Assembly (NCBI GenBank): GCA_003971905.1
Contig: RSEE01000024.1
Span: forward strand, 248,001 to 312,000
DNA length: 64,000 nt
Direction: 5' to 3'
Origin: Moniliella sp. 'wahieum'
Taxonomy: Eukaryota > Basidiomycota > Moniliellomycetes > Moniliellales > Moniliellaceae
In this document: one piece after another, positions 35,762 to 47,250 of the stretch
Layout: each line of letters opens with the position of its first letter
Numbering within the stretch: the stretch's first letter is position 1
Translations under genes and position numbers: made by a program
The notes under the pieces: generated by a model
What the model was told of the DNA's origin: nothing
Database searches by the model: none
Seen by the model: the letters and a program-made list of their open reading frames with translations, nothing else

Positions 35762-38700
35762 ACAAACGGTATGTGAAAAAGAGGTAGATCAATCGATGGT
35801 ATTCCAGTGCTTGTGGACCGGAGGGGAGAGCGATATGTCTTGAGCTGAAGGTTCTGTGGCTCTTCGATCACCGTCCCTCCAGTAGTCGAGCGATATGTAT
35901 ACTATGTGGGGCATCAGGTTACGATACTCCAATGCCTCTGGACTTCACCTCAGAATTTCCAATTCATTCTTGGGCGAGATCATCTCTCTCGCATATTTTC
36001 CTCTTTTTTGGCCATGTTAATTGTGTCCCGTTCAGATAGATTTGTGGGTACAATCCTTTACCTTCACAAGGAGTGTCCTCACGCCTTACTGGTTGGGCTT
36101 TCCATCTACCACTCCGTAGTCATAGAGGAGAGACAGCATTGCCATTGGCCAATCGGCCAACCTTGGATCGGGATATTATTCCCCTTGTAGGCGGGCCAAC
36201 ATGGCCCGTTTGCATCCTTGGGAATAGTAGTTATCAGGGGGCCGGGTGTGGAACTCGATCACGACTACTAGGGCCTCATCCCCCCTGTCGTTTTGACAGG
36301 TACCAATTGCTCTCCGACTCAGGGAAACCGACGAAGGAGCCAATGTACTGGAACTGGCGAAGGTAGCAAGGGGCCGAGGATCCGCTTCACCAATCAGTGC
36401 TCCTCGTCCCGGAGGCGGCTTATTCGGGCTGGTACCGCATTGAAACGGTACGGGCAGGAACGTTGACCACCGGATGGAACTTGATTGAGGGGGGGGGGGA
36501 AGAAGATCAACCACAAAGGCCCCCTTGTGCAACACCGTCTTGATTTTGAATGGCTCACAAGTACCTGCGCTTCAACGATCCACTTGGCCAAATCGACGGC
36601 ACCCTCTCTTAATCGACCAGTACCCAATCTCGCACGGTCAGCTCCAGCGCCTCACTCCGCAGCCGATGAGCGGCATGATAGCGCTTCCAAATGTCCTTGG
36701 CCGCATCAGTTGCTTAAGCCCGAGCCAATTGATGTTCTTCCTCTGACCCACCCGACCGCCCGGTCACCTGGTTTGAGCGGCTGAAACCTATGCATGATGT
36801 ACAACGGAGACAATTCTGGTGAGGCTGACTGGCAGGCAGTGTCGAGCGCACAGGCAGCTGATGGCCGCTATTCGGCCCAATCCGACATTATATGGTTACC
36901 GAAAAGGCGCAGATACAGTATCCACTGAGATTCCCTTGCTTTAAACTGTTGAGTGTGACGTCACCTGCGGCCCAGCCCACTGTTCAGACTCCGGTTTATT
37001 TCGGAGCAGATCTTCCCGAGGCTTCTGCCCCCAGTAATTCATTCCTTAGTCAACCATCTCCCTTCTCACCGGTAGCAGACCGCTGGGCAGATCTCCTCCG
37101 ACATAAACACATTACCAAAGGGCCTAAGGTGAGCCGGTCCCTTTTTTCATTCTCCTTCTTCGCGCCATCGTCATTTTGGACAATCATTGGACGTCGGTGC
37201 ACAGTTCCGGCTGTTGAAGTGTAACAACCAGATCGACGGACTAGATTTACTTCTTAATCTCCCGCCATTTTTGTTTTGTCCATCGGGCTTTGTCAGTAGA
37301 GAACATTCCTAACCAGAATACGAATTCTAAGGCCAAATGTGGAGGTAACAAGCTGCAGCCGAAGCCACTTCACAATTGATGGGCAACAATGGGAGGCCCA
37401 CATCGGATGCATTTAAGATCAGTAGTGTATAGGTCAGGTGGCACCGCCCAGGAGACTAATTTGATGTAATCTTAGGAGTCAGACCAACTCTCGTGAGAAT
37501 TGCGAAGGGGGATCGTTGGCACAACGTAGCCCATCCTTCCGTTCTCTCCCATGGCAGTAGATAAACTACCAATTCTGTTCCAATACGATTCTGCGGCACG
37601 GAAATGCCGCAGAAGTCATGTAAATAATTATAACCCTTGCCAAATTGCGGTACATGCAATGCCCACTCGAAGATCACTCACTTGAAGCCAGTCGATTGTG
37701 GTGGACTTTGACTTTTGAATTCGTGGCACCATTGGTCGGTCATCAACAATCCAGACAGGAAAGTTCCATTGGATCATTATGTACGTTTCGGAAATCACAA
37801 CAGTTTAAAAGAGGGGGAATGTACATTCAGGTTACCTACTCGGCAGTTGCAGTCAGATTTATTTGCTATCTACGAGGACTGCCGGTTTAAAGGAGGTGCA
37901 GGAGTATTATTTTTTTTGACAGAGCACCGATTAGACCCAAAAATGCCTCGGTCACATTCGCTGGCTATCCATCAATGAATTAAAATTCGAATGGGGTTTC
38001 CACTACAGCACGTTTTTCGTTACTGTCAGTACATGCGCCTTCATCGAATGATGTATGTAAATTCACTTCAGAGTATCAAAGTTGTAATAAAGTTGACGCT
38101 TGGAGCCATCTATGCGGGAAAGAAAAGTTTCTATGTCTGAAGTATTGGCCTCGCTACTACCACAGGATGTGGGCACTAAACGTCGAATTGGACTAAGGCG
38201 CCTCTCCCACTAATCATCCAGAAGACTGGTGCGAGCTCGGAAGGAATAAAAACTCATACCGGTCTTGAAATTGACAGAGGTGAGGCCTAGCGTTGAAGTT
38301 GAGGCCCCCTGTACTAAAATCACTTTTGGTGCTTGCGGTGTGTTTGCGATGTGGCATGAAATTTGATTGGTATTGATACAAACCGGAGCACTTCTAAGAA
38401 TTTTGCTTCCCAGAGGACCGTCAATGGCAAGGAATACTTCCAAGAGTCCCGAATATATTTGCTAACTGGAAAGACGAATAAATATTGAACTTGCCTACCC
38501 ACTCTAGCTCATGAATACCGAGATGAATGCGAGTTCATGGCAGGTTACATCATGAGAGACACCCATTTCATCACAACTGGGTCGCGACTCTAGTACGCAT
38601 TGAATGTCAGACATGTGCCAGGAGAACGCAGCCAATCAGCTAGAGTCTTAGATCGTACAAAATGATTCTCTAAGTGCAAACTGTAGCTCTCAAATCAACG

Positions 38701-41559
38701 TGATCTACACAAAGATGTGGTACAATCGAGACACAGAACTAATTCAATTGTCTTCCTCCTATTATTCAGGTTGTCATGGCCCAGCATGGCCATTGGAATT
38801 GTCAGGTGCGTGACACCGTAACCGACATTCAATGACACTAACAGCACAATGCTATGGCCAAGTCTAGATGACTGTGGCTTTATTCGTTGGTCATCATTCC
38901 CTCGTCCGGTAAGGGTTTACACTTATTATCAATGGCTCCAGATACAAAACATCAGGTAGTACGTTCGTGTTGAGCCCAAAGACAAGAACAGATGTCACGC
39001 ATGGTGCCCCAGTGCATGTAGCAGGTGTTCTGTTTCCGGTCGACCCAAAATTGCAGTAATAAACAAGAGGAAAGCAACGGAGTGATTCGACCACGAGGGA
39101 AGGTGTACGACAATGTCTCATCCGGAGGCTGTCACCCCATTCATGAAGTGATAAAGAGAATGTTACCTGCATTTTGCCGCGAGGCCAAGTATCATACCAC
39201 GTAATGACTGACTATCCACGTGTTTTGAAGAAGCCATTACATGTTCACCCGGCGAGATGATGCATGAGAATCCCCGTGACAAGTAACACACATCCGACTG
39301 CATGCGAAACAGAACAACAAGCAAGATTGCCCCCTCGAAACAACACAGCCGCTACTTTCTAAAGACAAGTTTGCGATGTTGCAAGATAGGTCATGATTTT
39401 TTTTATAGATTGTGGGATGGTACGCCTAGAGGGTTCCCCCACGGTCCTCGTATGATCATGATCACGACGCTCACTTAGCCGAGCGGAAGAGTTGTTCCGA
39501 CAGGCTGCGCACGCTCGCTACATCTGCCTACTCTGTCTCCTGTCTCATTCACTTCAGATGTTGCATGAATGTGGTTGACCATTTTGCCTGCACGTATTCG
39601 CTCATGATGCAGCCGATTCACAGGATTTGCAGTGTTTCCCAATTTATACGCTAAGAAGTAGTCAAGACAGGTGTTAGCGACGTTCTATGGTATATCGGTC
39701 CATTGTATATTACGGGTGTGTACAGCTCGTTAGGTAATTAAAATCGAGCCACGAGGCAAGCTATAAGAAAAAGAAATTCCGTTGCAGTGGGAACAGCCCA
39801 TAACCGCGAGGCACAGGAATGTTTTCACAAGATCTGATGGAGCTAGTCACATCAGCAATGTAAGGGCCATGGCTTTTACGTCTGCATACTACTCATGCAT
39901 GCAGAGTGTATAGCCGCAAGTGGAACATTGCCATAATAGAGCGGGCATTGGCACCAGGATCAACTTACTGAACTGGGTGGGCATACACCTTTTTGGAATG
40001 TGATCAATTGGGCTCATAGATGTAGTTCTTGTCGGTGATGTGGATGGAAATTGTGCGTGCTTTGGAGAAAATTCAACTACTAAGGAGTCGACTTGGCATT
40101 AGCATGCCAATGGAAACCGAGTCAGTGTGCCTATCAAACGCTAAATCGAGAGCCTGACACGAGGAGAAGCTGATGAACGAACGCAGGAGTGGCGCCCAAA
40201 AGGCGCGTGCATGGCTCTGGAAAGTGCCAAACACAACCGATGGGATTGGAGCTGGATGCGGCAATTCAAACAACATATCTGCGTTACTACTCTCAATGTT
40301 GACGAGGGTGAGAGAAGCGTGCTATAGGCGCTTGGAAGTGGACGACATGAGAAGCCCGACCATGGTTAGTTATTTTAGAGTTTTGGTAGTAAAGAGGTTA
40401 GTAACTTTCAAGCAGGTGCACAGCAGATGGTGTTGTCAGTGAGACCTATACCCGGTGCCATAGTGAACACTTGAAGTTCACTTCGACGAAAATGCCAGTT
40501 TTGTAATAGCTGCCACTCGTGACGCGCATGGCAGTAGATCTCAAAGAAGAATGCCAGTCCGCCTCCCGCCCGCCCTCCGAAAAAAAGGAAACCGGCTTCA
40601 GGTGGCCATGGCCATGTTTCTAACCCCACTCTCACTCTCCTGTAACGGTTTCCTTTTATAGATCGACTAATAGCCGGTATGCTCTCGATTGACTGGGGGG
40701 GGGGGGTTCGTTCGTCTCCTTCGTCAATGCACAAAGCAGTGGGGACTAACTAAAGGGAACACCTCTTCTTACGAGCGTGTCCTTCTCTCTTCGCCCTTTT
40801 GTCTTTCAGCTACCCATTTTGCTCAGCTCCCAGACTACCAGCCTTTCCGTGCTCACTGGTTTTTCAGCGTCCAGTCTCACTCATTGGGTGATCCCCGAGG
40901 TGGGGCCGGCCCCTGTTGTTTAAGGGCAGTGCAAGCTCTTGGACGGCCAACGGAGCCACGTACGGTAGTATGTTCGACTTCAGAACCTGGTCCATCAATA
41001 ACCGAGTGCGTGTAGAAGGGATGGAGAGACCCATTAATTTAAGTAGCTGTCTACTGCAAAGGCTGCTTCATTTAGGGACTTCCCACGGATGGAGCAGCAT
41101 GCGCAGGTCGCGAAGACCCGTTGAATGAGACCAGGTATGCTGCGGTAACTTGGCTAACTTGGCTGCTTGTTGGTTACCACCGTGGTGGGTGGGCGTGGGG
41201 GCCAACGGAGAGTCGTTAGCGTCGCCCATCTCGGGGGCGACTGCGTTGGACGCAATGACACGTGTTTGGCAGCTGAACATGGTGTAGTAGGGGGGGCTAG
41301 AGGGGCGGAGAGATGTGCCAAACGAAAATGGGGTCTGGTTGGGCTGAAAGCCGGAAGGTTGAGTGGAATCAAACTTAACAGATGAAGAGGGGGGTAAGGA
41401 TGAGGATCATATTCATCGAGGAGAAATGAGGCGAGGTAATGATCTGTACATTGGAGAAGATAACATGAGAGCTGAGTCACACGAAGAAAGAAAAGGGGAA
41501 TAGGCAAAGGGGAAATAGGGTCTACAACAAATCAGGGTTCTTTCTGCAAAAAGCTGGTG
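35762..41559. other. AT-richer gene-free tract
   Basis: This 5.8-kb stretch has clearly lower GC than both sides, no frame longer than about 120 residues and no domain I recognise. A GC-richer patch at 36.2-36.8 kb has weak coding character on the minus strand (DLAKWIVEAQVLVSHSK), perhaps an old element. The tract joins the Copia remnant. It could be heterochromatin, an old transposon graveyard or part of a regional centromere; the sequence alone does not decide. Confidence 0.5.
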
Positions 41560-43835
41560 ACTATGCATATGACCAGGTGAGTCTGATCCCGACACTCATC
41601 GACGCCGTAGCAGTATAGACAAAAACAGACGGAGGAGTCTTAAAGGCGACGGAGTCAAGAAAGGTGTAAAGGGAGAATGTGGAAGGGCCGGTGAACCGGG
41701 TGCCAGACAAGTCCAGGTGTAATTGAGGAGAAGTTGTGGTCTTGGTAAGCACCAGGATGGTCGATCACATACCCAGCAGTGGACACAAGAAGGGGCCACA
41801 GATGTAGAGGAATTTGCCCATCAACACGCCAGGCCGTGCCATGGTAACCAATGTCCGATTCAAGCGCTCAGCTTTCCCATTTGCCTCGGGAGTGTAGGGA
41901 GGACTGACCTCATGAACAATACCCCGCCGAGCAAGTACTCGCTCTGACGCGCTGCTGACATATTGGGACCCATTGTCCGTACGGAAAAACTTGACTTCCT
42001 TGCCCTGCTGCGTCTTGACCATGGCCATGAATGCATCAATCAACTCCGCAAGGCCTGCTGTGCGCCAATGTGTACACCCAACACTTGTTGGAGAAATCAT
42101 CGAGCATTGTCACCACAAACCTCGCCTTCCCCACTCCACTGGGGAGGGGTCTAACAATGTCTGAGTGAATGCGCCAGCCCGGCTCGCTCGCGGCAGAATC
42201 ATGCACACGGTAGCTTGGTTGCCTTTGCTGCCATGCACGCATCGCACGACTCGACAGTAGCTGTGCGCGCCGGCAAGTTGTACACCGCCCGAGCCAACTC
42301 CATCGCTTTCTGCCCAGGGTGGCCCAAGCGCTTGTGCCACAGGTCATCGGTTCCGGCACCAGCCGCAAACGTGACGAGGGCCTTTTCCTCGTCAAACGGC
42401 TACAGGACCAGAACTCCGTGGTCAAGGCACGCCCGCATCGCAAACTCAGCTCCCGCTCCAGGTGGGCACAACACGATCGTGGTACTTTTGCTGATCATGC
42501 GCCAACCTTCACGAAGGAGGCAGCCAAATGTCACCAGATTGACCTTAGATGACATGCCTGGGACCCAGAGAACCTTGTTCAAAACCAACGTGGTTGACCC
42601 TACTTTGATATTGATCCGACCTTGGCCCGCCGCTCGAAGTGGGTCTCCTCCAACAGGGTACACTGTCACCCCGTTGGGCCCATATCTTTAATCAGGGTGC
42701 GATCACTTGTCATGTGGAATGTGGCTCCGCTATCCAACAGAAACGGCACAGCATGGTCCACGGCCTCCCCGCCCTCATTCACCTTGACATGGGCACAGAA
42801 CGCTTCTGTGTGGGAGGTAACGCCACGTTGTGCAACAGCGTGACCAATCTCATTGGCCAGGAGGCCACCCTCATTGGTGACCATGGGACCACCCTCAGCG
42901 GTGGCCATGCTACCATCACTGGCAGCCACAATGTCGACCTTCCCCTCGGCTAGGGGGACCACATTCTCCTGATTATTCTGCACCCCAATAGCAACGTGGG
43001 CATACGAACGGAGGACAGGATCTTCCATCGCCAACGCAGCAAACACCGACGCCATCGGTGTCGCAGAACCCTCGTCCGACTCGGCTGGAGCACGCTGGGG
43101 ACAGGCCCGAGCAAGATGCGTGCTCTTGCCGCACACATAGCAAGACCGCTTATGCTTACTGCTGGACGCCTTCCCGACGATCTGGCCGGGGCAGCCAACA
43201 TCTTGGCAACGTTCTTCTCTTCCTCAAGGCGTTCATTACGCTTGAGCAAATTCTCGTGAATCAGCAGCCCCGATATGGCTTCTTGCCGCGTCAGAGTTGC
43301 TTCACGCCGACGGCAGGAACTGACCACTTCGATATACTCGCCTGGCAGACCGTTCCACACCAAAGAGAAGTACAAAATCTTGTCCGTGTCGTATTCCGCA
43401 GTCTTCAGCTGCCCGACGTAGGAGTCAAGACGGTCGATGTACTCATTGATCGACTCAGTTGACTCCTTGCGAATGGCCAACATCTCCGCCATCAGCTGGA
43501 ACACATTGGCCTTGGCAGTACCGCAAAACTTTTCGCGCAGCTTGCATAAACAATATGCGGATACTCCATAGACTCAATGAGCGTGTTCTGCAAGTGAGGG
43601 CTCAAAGATTCCATGATGATATTGGCAACCGGGGTCCGCTTCTCACCATATCGTCGGCGAAACTTTCTTTGGGAGACTCGAGCAAATAACCAAGGCCCCG
43701 AGGCATGAGAAAGAGCTTGAGGCGCGCTTCCCACACAGGGAAATCCGTCCCATCCTTGAGGATCGGGAGCTTAGTCTTGATCTTGAGTTCTTCAGACATG
43801 TCGTTGGCGAAAGAGGGATAAGCAATGGGCTTCAC
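41560..43835 (-). mobile_element. degraded Ty1/Copia retrotransposon remnant
   Basis: An old Pseudoviridae-like fossil on the minus strand. It retains gag (FPVWEARLKLFLM, then a UBN2-type part with ESINEYIDRLDSYVGQLK), a zinc knuckle (CGKSTHLARACPQ), protease (FLLDSGATFHMTSD), the pre-integrase part and the integrase core (FRTDNGSQYVSS, YTPEANGKAERLNRTL). Reverse transcriptase and RNase H are not found and I cannot see terminal repeats, so it is truncated as well as broken in at least four places. Its age is much greater than that of the chromovirus. Confidence 0.85.
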
Positions 43836-45032
43836 AACCTATTGTGCAGCTAAGTGGGGATGGAGGTGGTAAAGTCATAACATCATTTCACTGCATAGCC
43901 CACAAGAGCTATGCTCCCATTCGCAAGAAGGAAAAAGAAGAAAGATAAGAAACTACTGCTGCAGTGCCACTGGTCGCATGTCGCCAGTATAGCGCGCAAT
44001 TCATCCACACAACACCGTGGACGGGCCTCTCACATGCCCACTACCACTGGAGGAGGGGCGGGCACGCTGGCCCAGACCAATCGCGGGACTGTACAGGAAC
44101 AAACGGATGAACCTCTCCCCAATTACAAAAAGCAGCAGTCTCATACTGTATTCTTCCTCAATGGGAACAGTGCAGTTGGCGGGGTCAGTGAGATCGGGGG
44201 AAGTATAGAGCGCCCGCTGACATATCGATCCTCTTCCTAGCATCTATGGCATCTATGATTGCAGCCGCTTCCAAGACCACGTTGGCATCCTCGGCATCTG
44301 TGGAGCGGTGCTGCTCTTGGCTGAAATTCTTGACCTCTTCTCTATCCATGGTCGAACAAGGGCCATTGCCATGAGCGGAGCGCGAACATAGGAGGCCAGG
44401 CGTGCTGAAGTCGTCAGGCAACACTACGGACGGAAGACCGACGGTGGAGTGGATGGGGCCAGGTCACGTGCGCTTGCCGAGCGCCGTGTGGGTTGGCAGG
44501 TCGCCTAAGACGATCTGTGTTGGATGCGCTCGGAACGGAGGCCGGTGGCAAGTCATGTGACTCGCTGCGCTCGTCGCTGGGTAGTCACTAACCCGACCCA
44601 TGCGTGATCCACGCGGCAATGGCTGATCGCGGATCGCGTGGCCGGCAGCCGGCGGGCACAGGGGCAGTGCCGCGGCCTGACTGCGCCCGTGCGGGGGCGC
44701 GGCGCGGGGCGAGTGGGCGGGTGGTTCTGGTGCGCTAGGGTTGCGCCCTGCCGCGGCCGGGCGGCGGCAGGTGGGGCAAGCGAGAGCGGCACGGGGGCAG
44801 TGGCGGGCGCGCACCCCCTGGCGGCGGCAAGGAACTTTTTTTTGGTTGCGTGCTTGGTTGCGTTGTGCTGCCACTCGTCTTCTCAGCCTCAGCTCAGCTC
44901 AGCCGGAGCTCCTCCAGTCTGCGTCTGCGTCTGCGTTGCTGTCTCCACTGCCATCGCCTCCGCCTCCGCCACACCCACCACCACACCCACCACCACAAGC
45001 ACCACCACCACCACAACCCCCCCCCCCCCACC
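43836..45032. other. intergenic, upstream of zinc-finger gene
   Basis: The first half continues the AT-richer tract; a small minus-strand frame (44185-44424, with MDREEVKNFSQEQHRSTD) looks mildly coding but is unrecognised. GC rises sharply at about 44440. RTCACRTG-type sites occur with CACGTG at 44465-44470 and GTCATGTGAC near 44552. The last 150 bases are a CT- and CCA-rich leader. Confidence 0.4.
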
Positions 45033-46468
45033 ATGGCCAACGCGTCTGTGTCGTCCGTGCGCGACGCCCCCAGCATGCCGTCGGCTGCGTCCTCCGTACG
45101 TCCTGCGTCTCCCCCTGCCCCCCCCCCGCTCCCCTGCTCCCCGTAACAACACGCCACCTTGTCAGGCTGAAGCCAGAGCAGCGGTGACTTCACCAGCGCC
45201 CATACCCACGCTGCACCGAGCACCGCGCGCTGAGCGTTGAGCTTGTGGACGCCCGCATTTGCATTGGCGCACCCCTCGCTCACACTCGCCCTCTTGTTCT
45301 CTTGTTTGCCTCTCCAGCCCTGTCCGCCGTCGCTCCGTCCCTACTCGGATCGCCCTGCTCCGCTGCCCGTGCCAGCGCCGCGCTACGTTGCCCCCAGCCG
45401 CAGGGAAAGCCTTGGCACCGCACGCCGTCGATCGGCCGCCACCATGGCCGCCAGTGCCGGCGGCACTGCTCACTGGGGCCGAAGACCATCCTGGACCCCC
45501 GCCGGCCCTGAGCAGTTCAGCCGTTCGCTCAGCGCCTTGGCCCACCAGCTTGCTCCCGCGCCCAGCGCAGCGGCAACATCAGCCTCCGCCACTGCCGCTG
45601 CACGTACGGAACCATCAGCGCCGTATCACTCGGGCGGGGGCCACACCCACTTTGGTGCCGAGTGCGTTCCCTCGTCGTTGGACGCCAAACTGGTGGATGT
45701 GCCTCCTTCGGCGGCTGCGTTGGCTCAGCTGCGTGCGCAGGCGGAAGAACAGGAGGATGCGCCGCGCTCGGTTCCCCGAAGCACGCCGAGCAAGGATGGC
45801 AAGGAAGGCACGTTGCATCGGTGCGAGTCGTGTGCCAAGGTGTATCGCCACCCGTCCTGTCTGATCAAACATCGTTGGGTACGTTGCGCCTGTTCCCCTA
45901 TCCCAGGTCGGTTTTACTTGGGTTGATCGATGCTAACCTCGTCTTTACTTGCGAAGGAGCACACGGTGTACTGGAAAGAAGCATCCAAGTTCCTCTTGTC
46001 TAAGCACCAGCAAGTCCAATTGCTGGAAGCTGCTGCGATTTTAGTTGGGATGGACACGCATGCCACCAGTTTGCCCGAAGAGAAGGCGCTTTGGCCCGCT
46101 GCTGTTTCGCCCCTCGCTCGGGTCTCCTTGGCAGCGATACATTCAACTTTGATCGTCTGATGGATGCACGTGCCCGTCGCGCTTCCGCCTCCGCGCGGGG
46201 AGGGTCCGTAGCTGGTTCGTTGGGAGCCAGCACGGGCCCCGTGGGCTCCCTGAGCTCCTTGGGCCCCATGGGCGCTGTACCCGACAGCACGCCGACAGGA
46301 CGGTGTCCGAGTGGAGATTCGCTGGCTACCGTTGTCGTATCTGCTGCGCGGGAGAGCAACAAAAAGGTGGAGGAGAAGGAAGAGGAAGAGGAAGAGGAAG
46401 AGGAGGATGAGGTACTGCCTGATGCGGCGGAAGACCATGTGTTTGGCGACTTGGTCATGGACGAGTAG
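45033..46468 (+). CDS. C2H2 zinc-finger protein
   Basis: Probable nuclear regulator of a conserved but little-studied fungal family. The only finger is CESCAKVYRHPSCLIKHRWEH (C-x2-C-x12-H-x3-H), followed at once by the family hallmark EASKFLLSKHQQVQLLEAAAIL. The N-terminus is MANASVSSVRDAPSMPSAASS. Two introns are inferred: 45096-45317 and 45879-45956; the second falls inside HRW|EH and has a CTAAC branch site. The C-terminal half is Ser/Gly-rich and ends with an acidic run (EEEEEEEEEDE) and FGDLVMDE. The frame slips at a C run (46110-46113), one C short. Target genes are unknown. Confidence 0.75.
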
Positions 46469-47250
46469 ATTGACGTTGACGCACTTTCTCCTCCCTCTTT
46501 GGGACAGAAGAGAATGCATATATATCTAGTACCTCGGCTTCAGCCGAAGGCCCAACGCAAGCCTTGCCCAGCCCACTCTCCTAACCAGGTCGACCCAGCT
46601 TGAGGGAGCAAGAGACACACCCCACTCTATGTAGATTGAGCTGGGGCACACCATTGGATCATTGGACTTAGGCCCTGATACGATCGTGGCCCCAGCGCAG
46701 AGATGTGGGCGTATACTTGATGAGGCTTGTTAAACATTTCCCCATGTGTGGATGGACCGGCCCGCGGCGAAGCTGGTGAAGCTATTGTTTCAACGCGGGA
46801 GAGACTCGCACTAGTACGTCCCAAAAGGCCAACACCGCGATGCATCTTTGCCCACCTATATGGTTGTCTTGGGAACCGACTTTCGGCCTCACCGTTACAC
46901 CGCCTAGAACACGGGAATGAATTCCGGCCCGGGACTCTCCTCTGTTGACGCAATGGAAAAAATTGCCCCGGGGGGCCAGGCCAGGGGGTGGGAGATGGAT
47001 GAGGGGAAAGAGGGGAAGAGGGGAAAGAGGTTCCCCCGTGTTAGTAGTGGTCCTAGGCGGACGGTGGGACAGACGATGAACCAGTCGATCACGTCACGTG
47101 CGGCTGCGTCCGGAACTGCCGTGGTCATCCATCCGTGCCGTCATGTATCCGTCACTGGTCATCGAGGGTCTATCCGACGGCTGTCTGTCCACCGGCCTTC
47201 AAGCTTCACCTGCCGCCACCGCTGTCGCCTACACGCCCAGACAGAACACA
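46469..47250. other. intergenic, KAR5 upstream
   Basis: Holds the 3' flank of the zinc-finger gene and the promoter side of the Kar5-like gene, including one GTCACGTG (CACGTG at 47095-47100), about 155 bases before the ATG. No gene is supported. Confidence 0.5.

Noticed and set aside
36485-37224. Small frames in the AT-richer tract as possible genes.
   Set aside because: They are short and have no domain, no plausible splice structure and no consistent coding bias.
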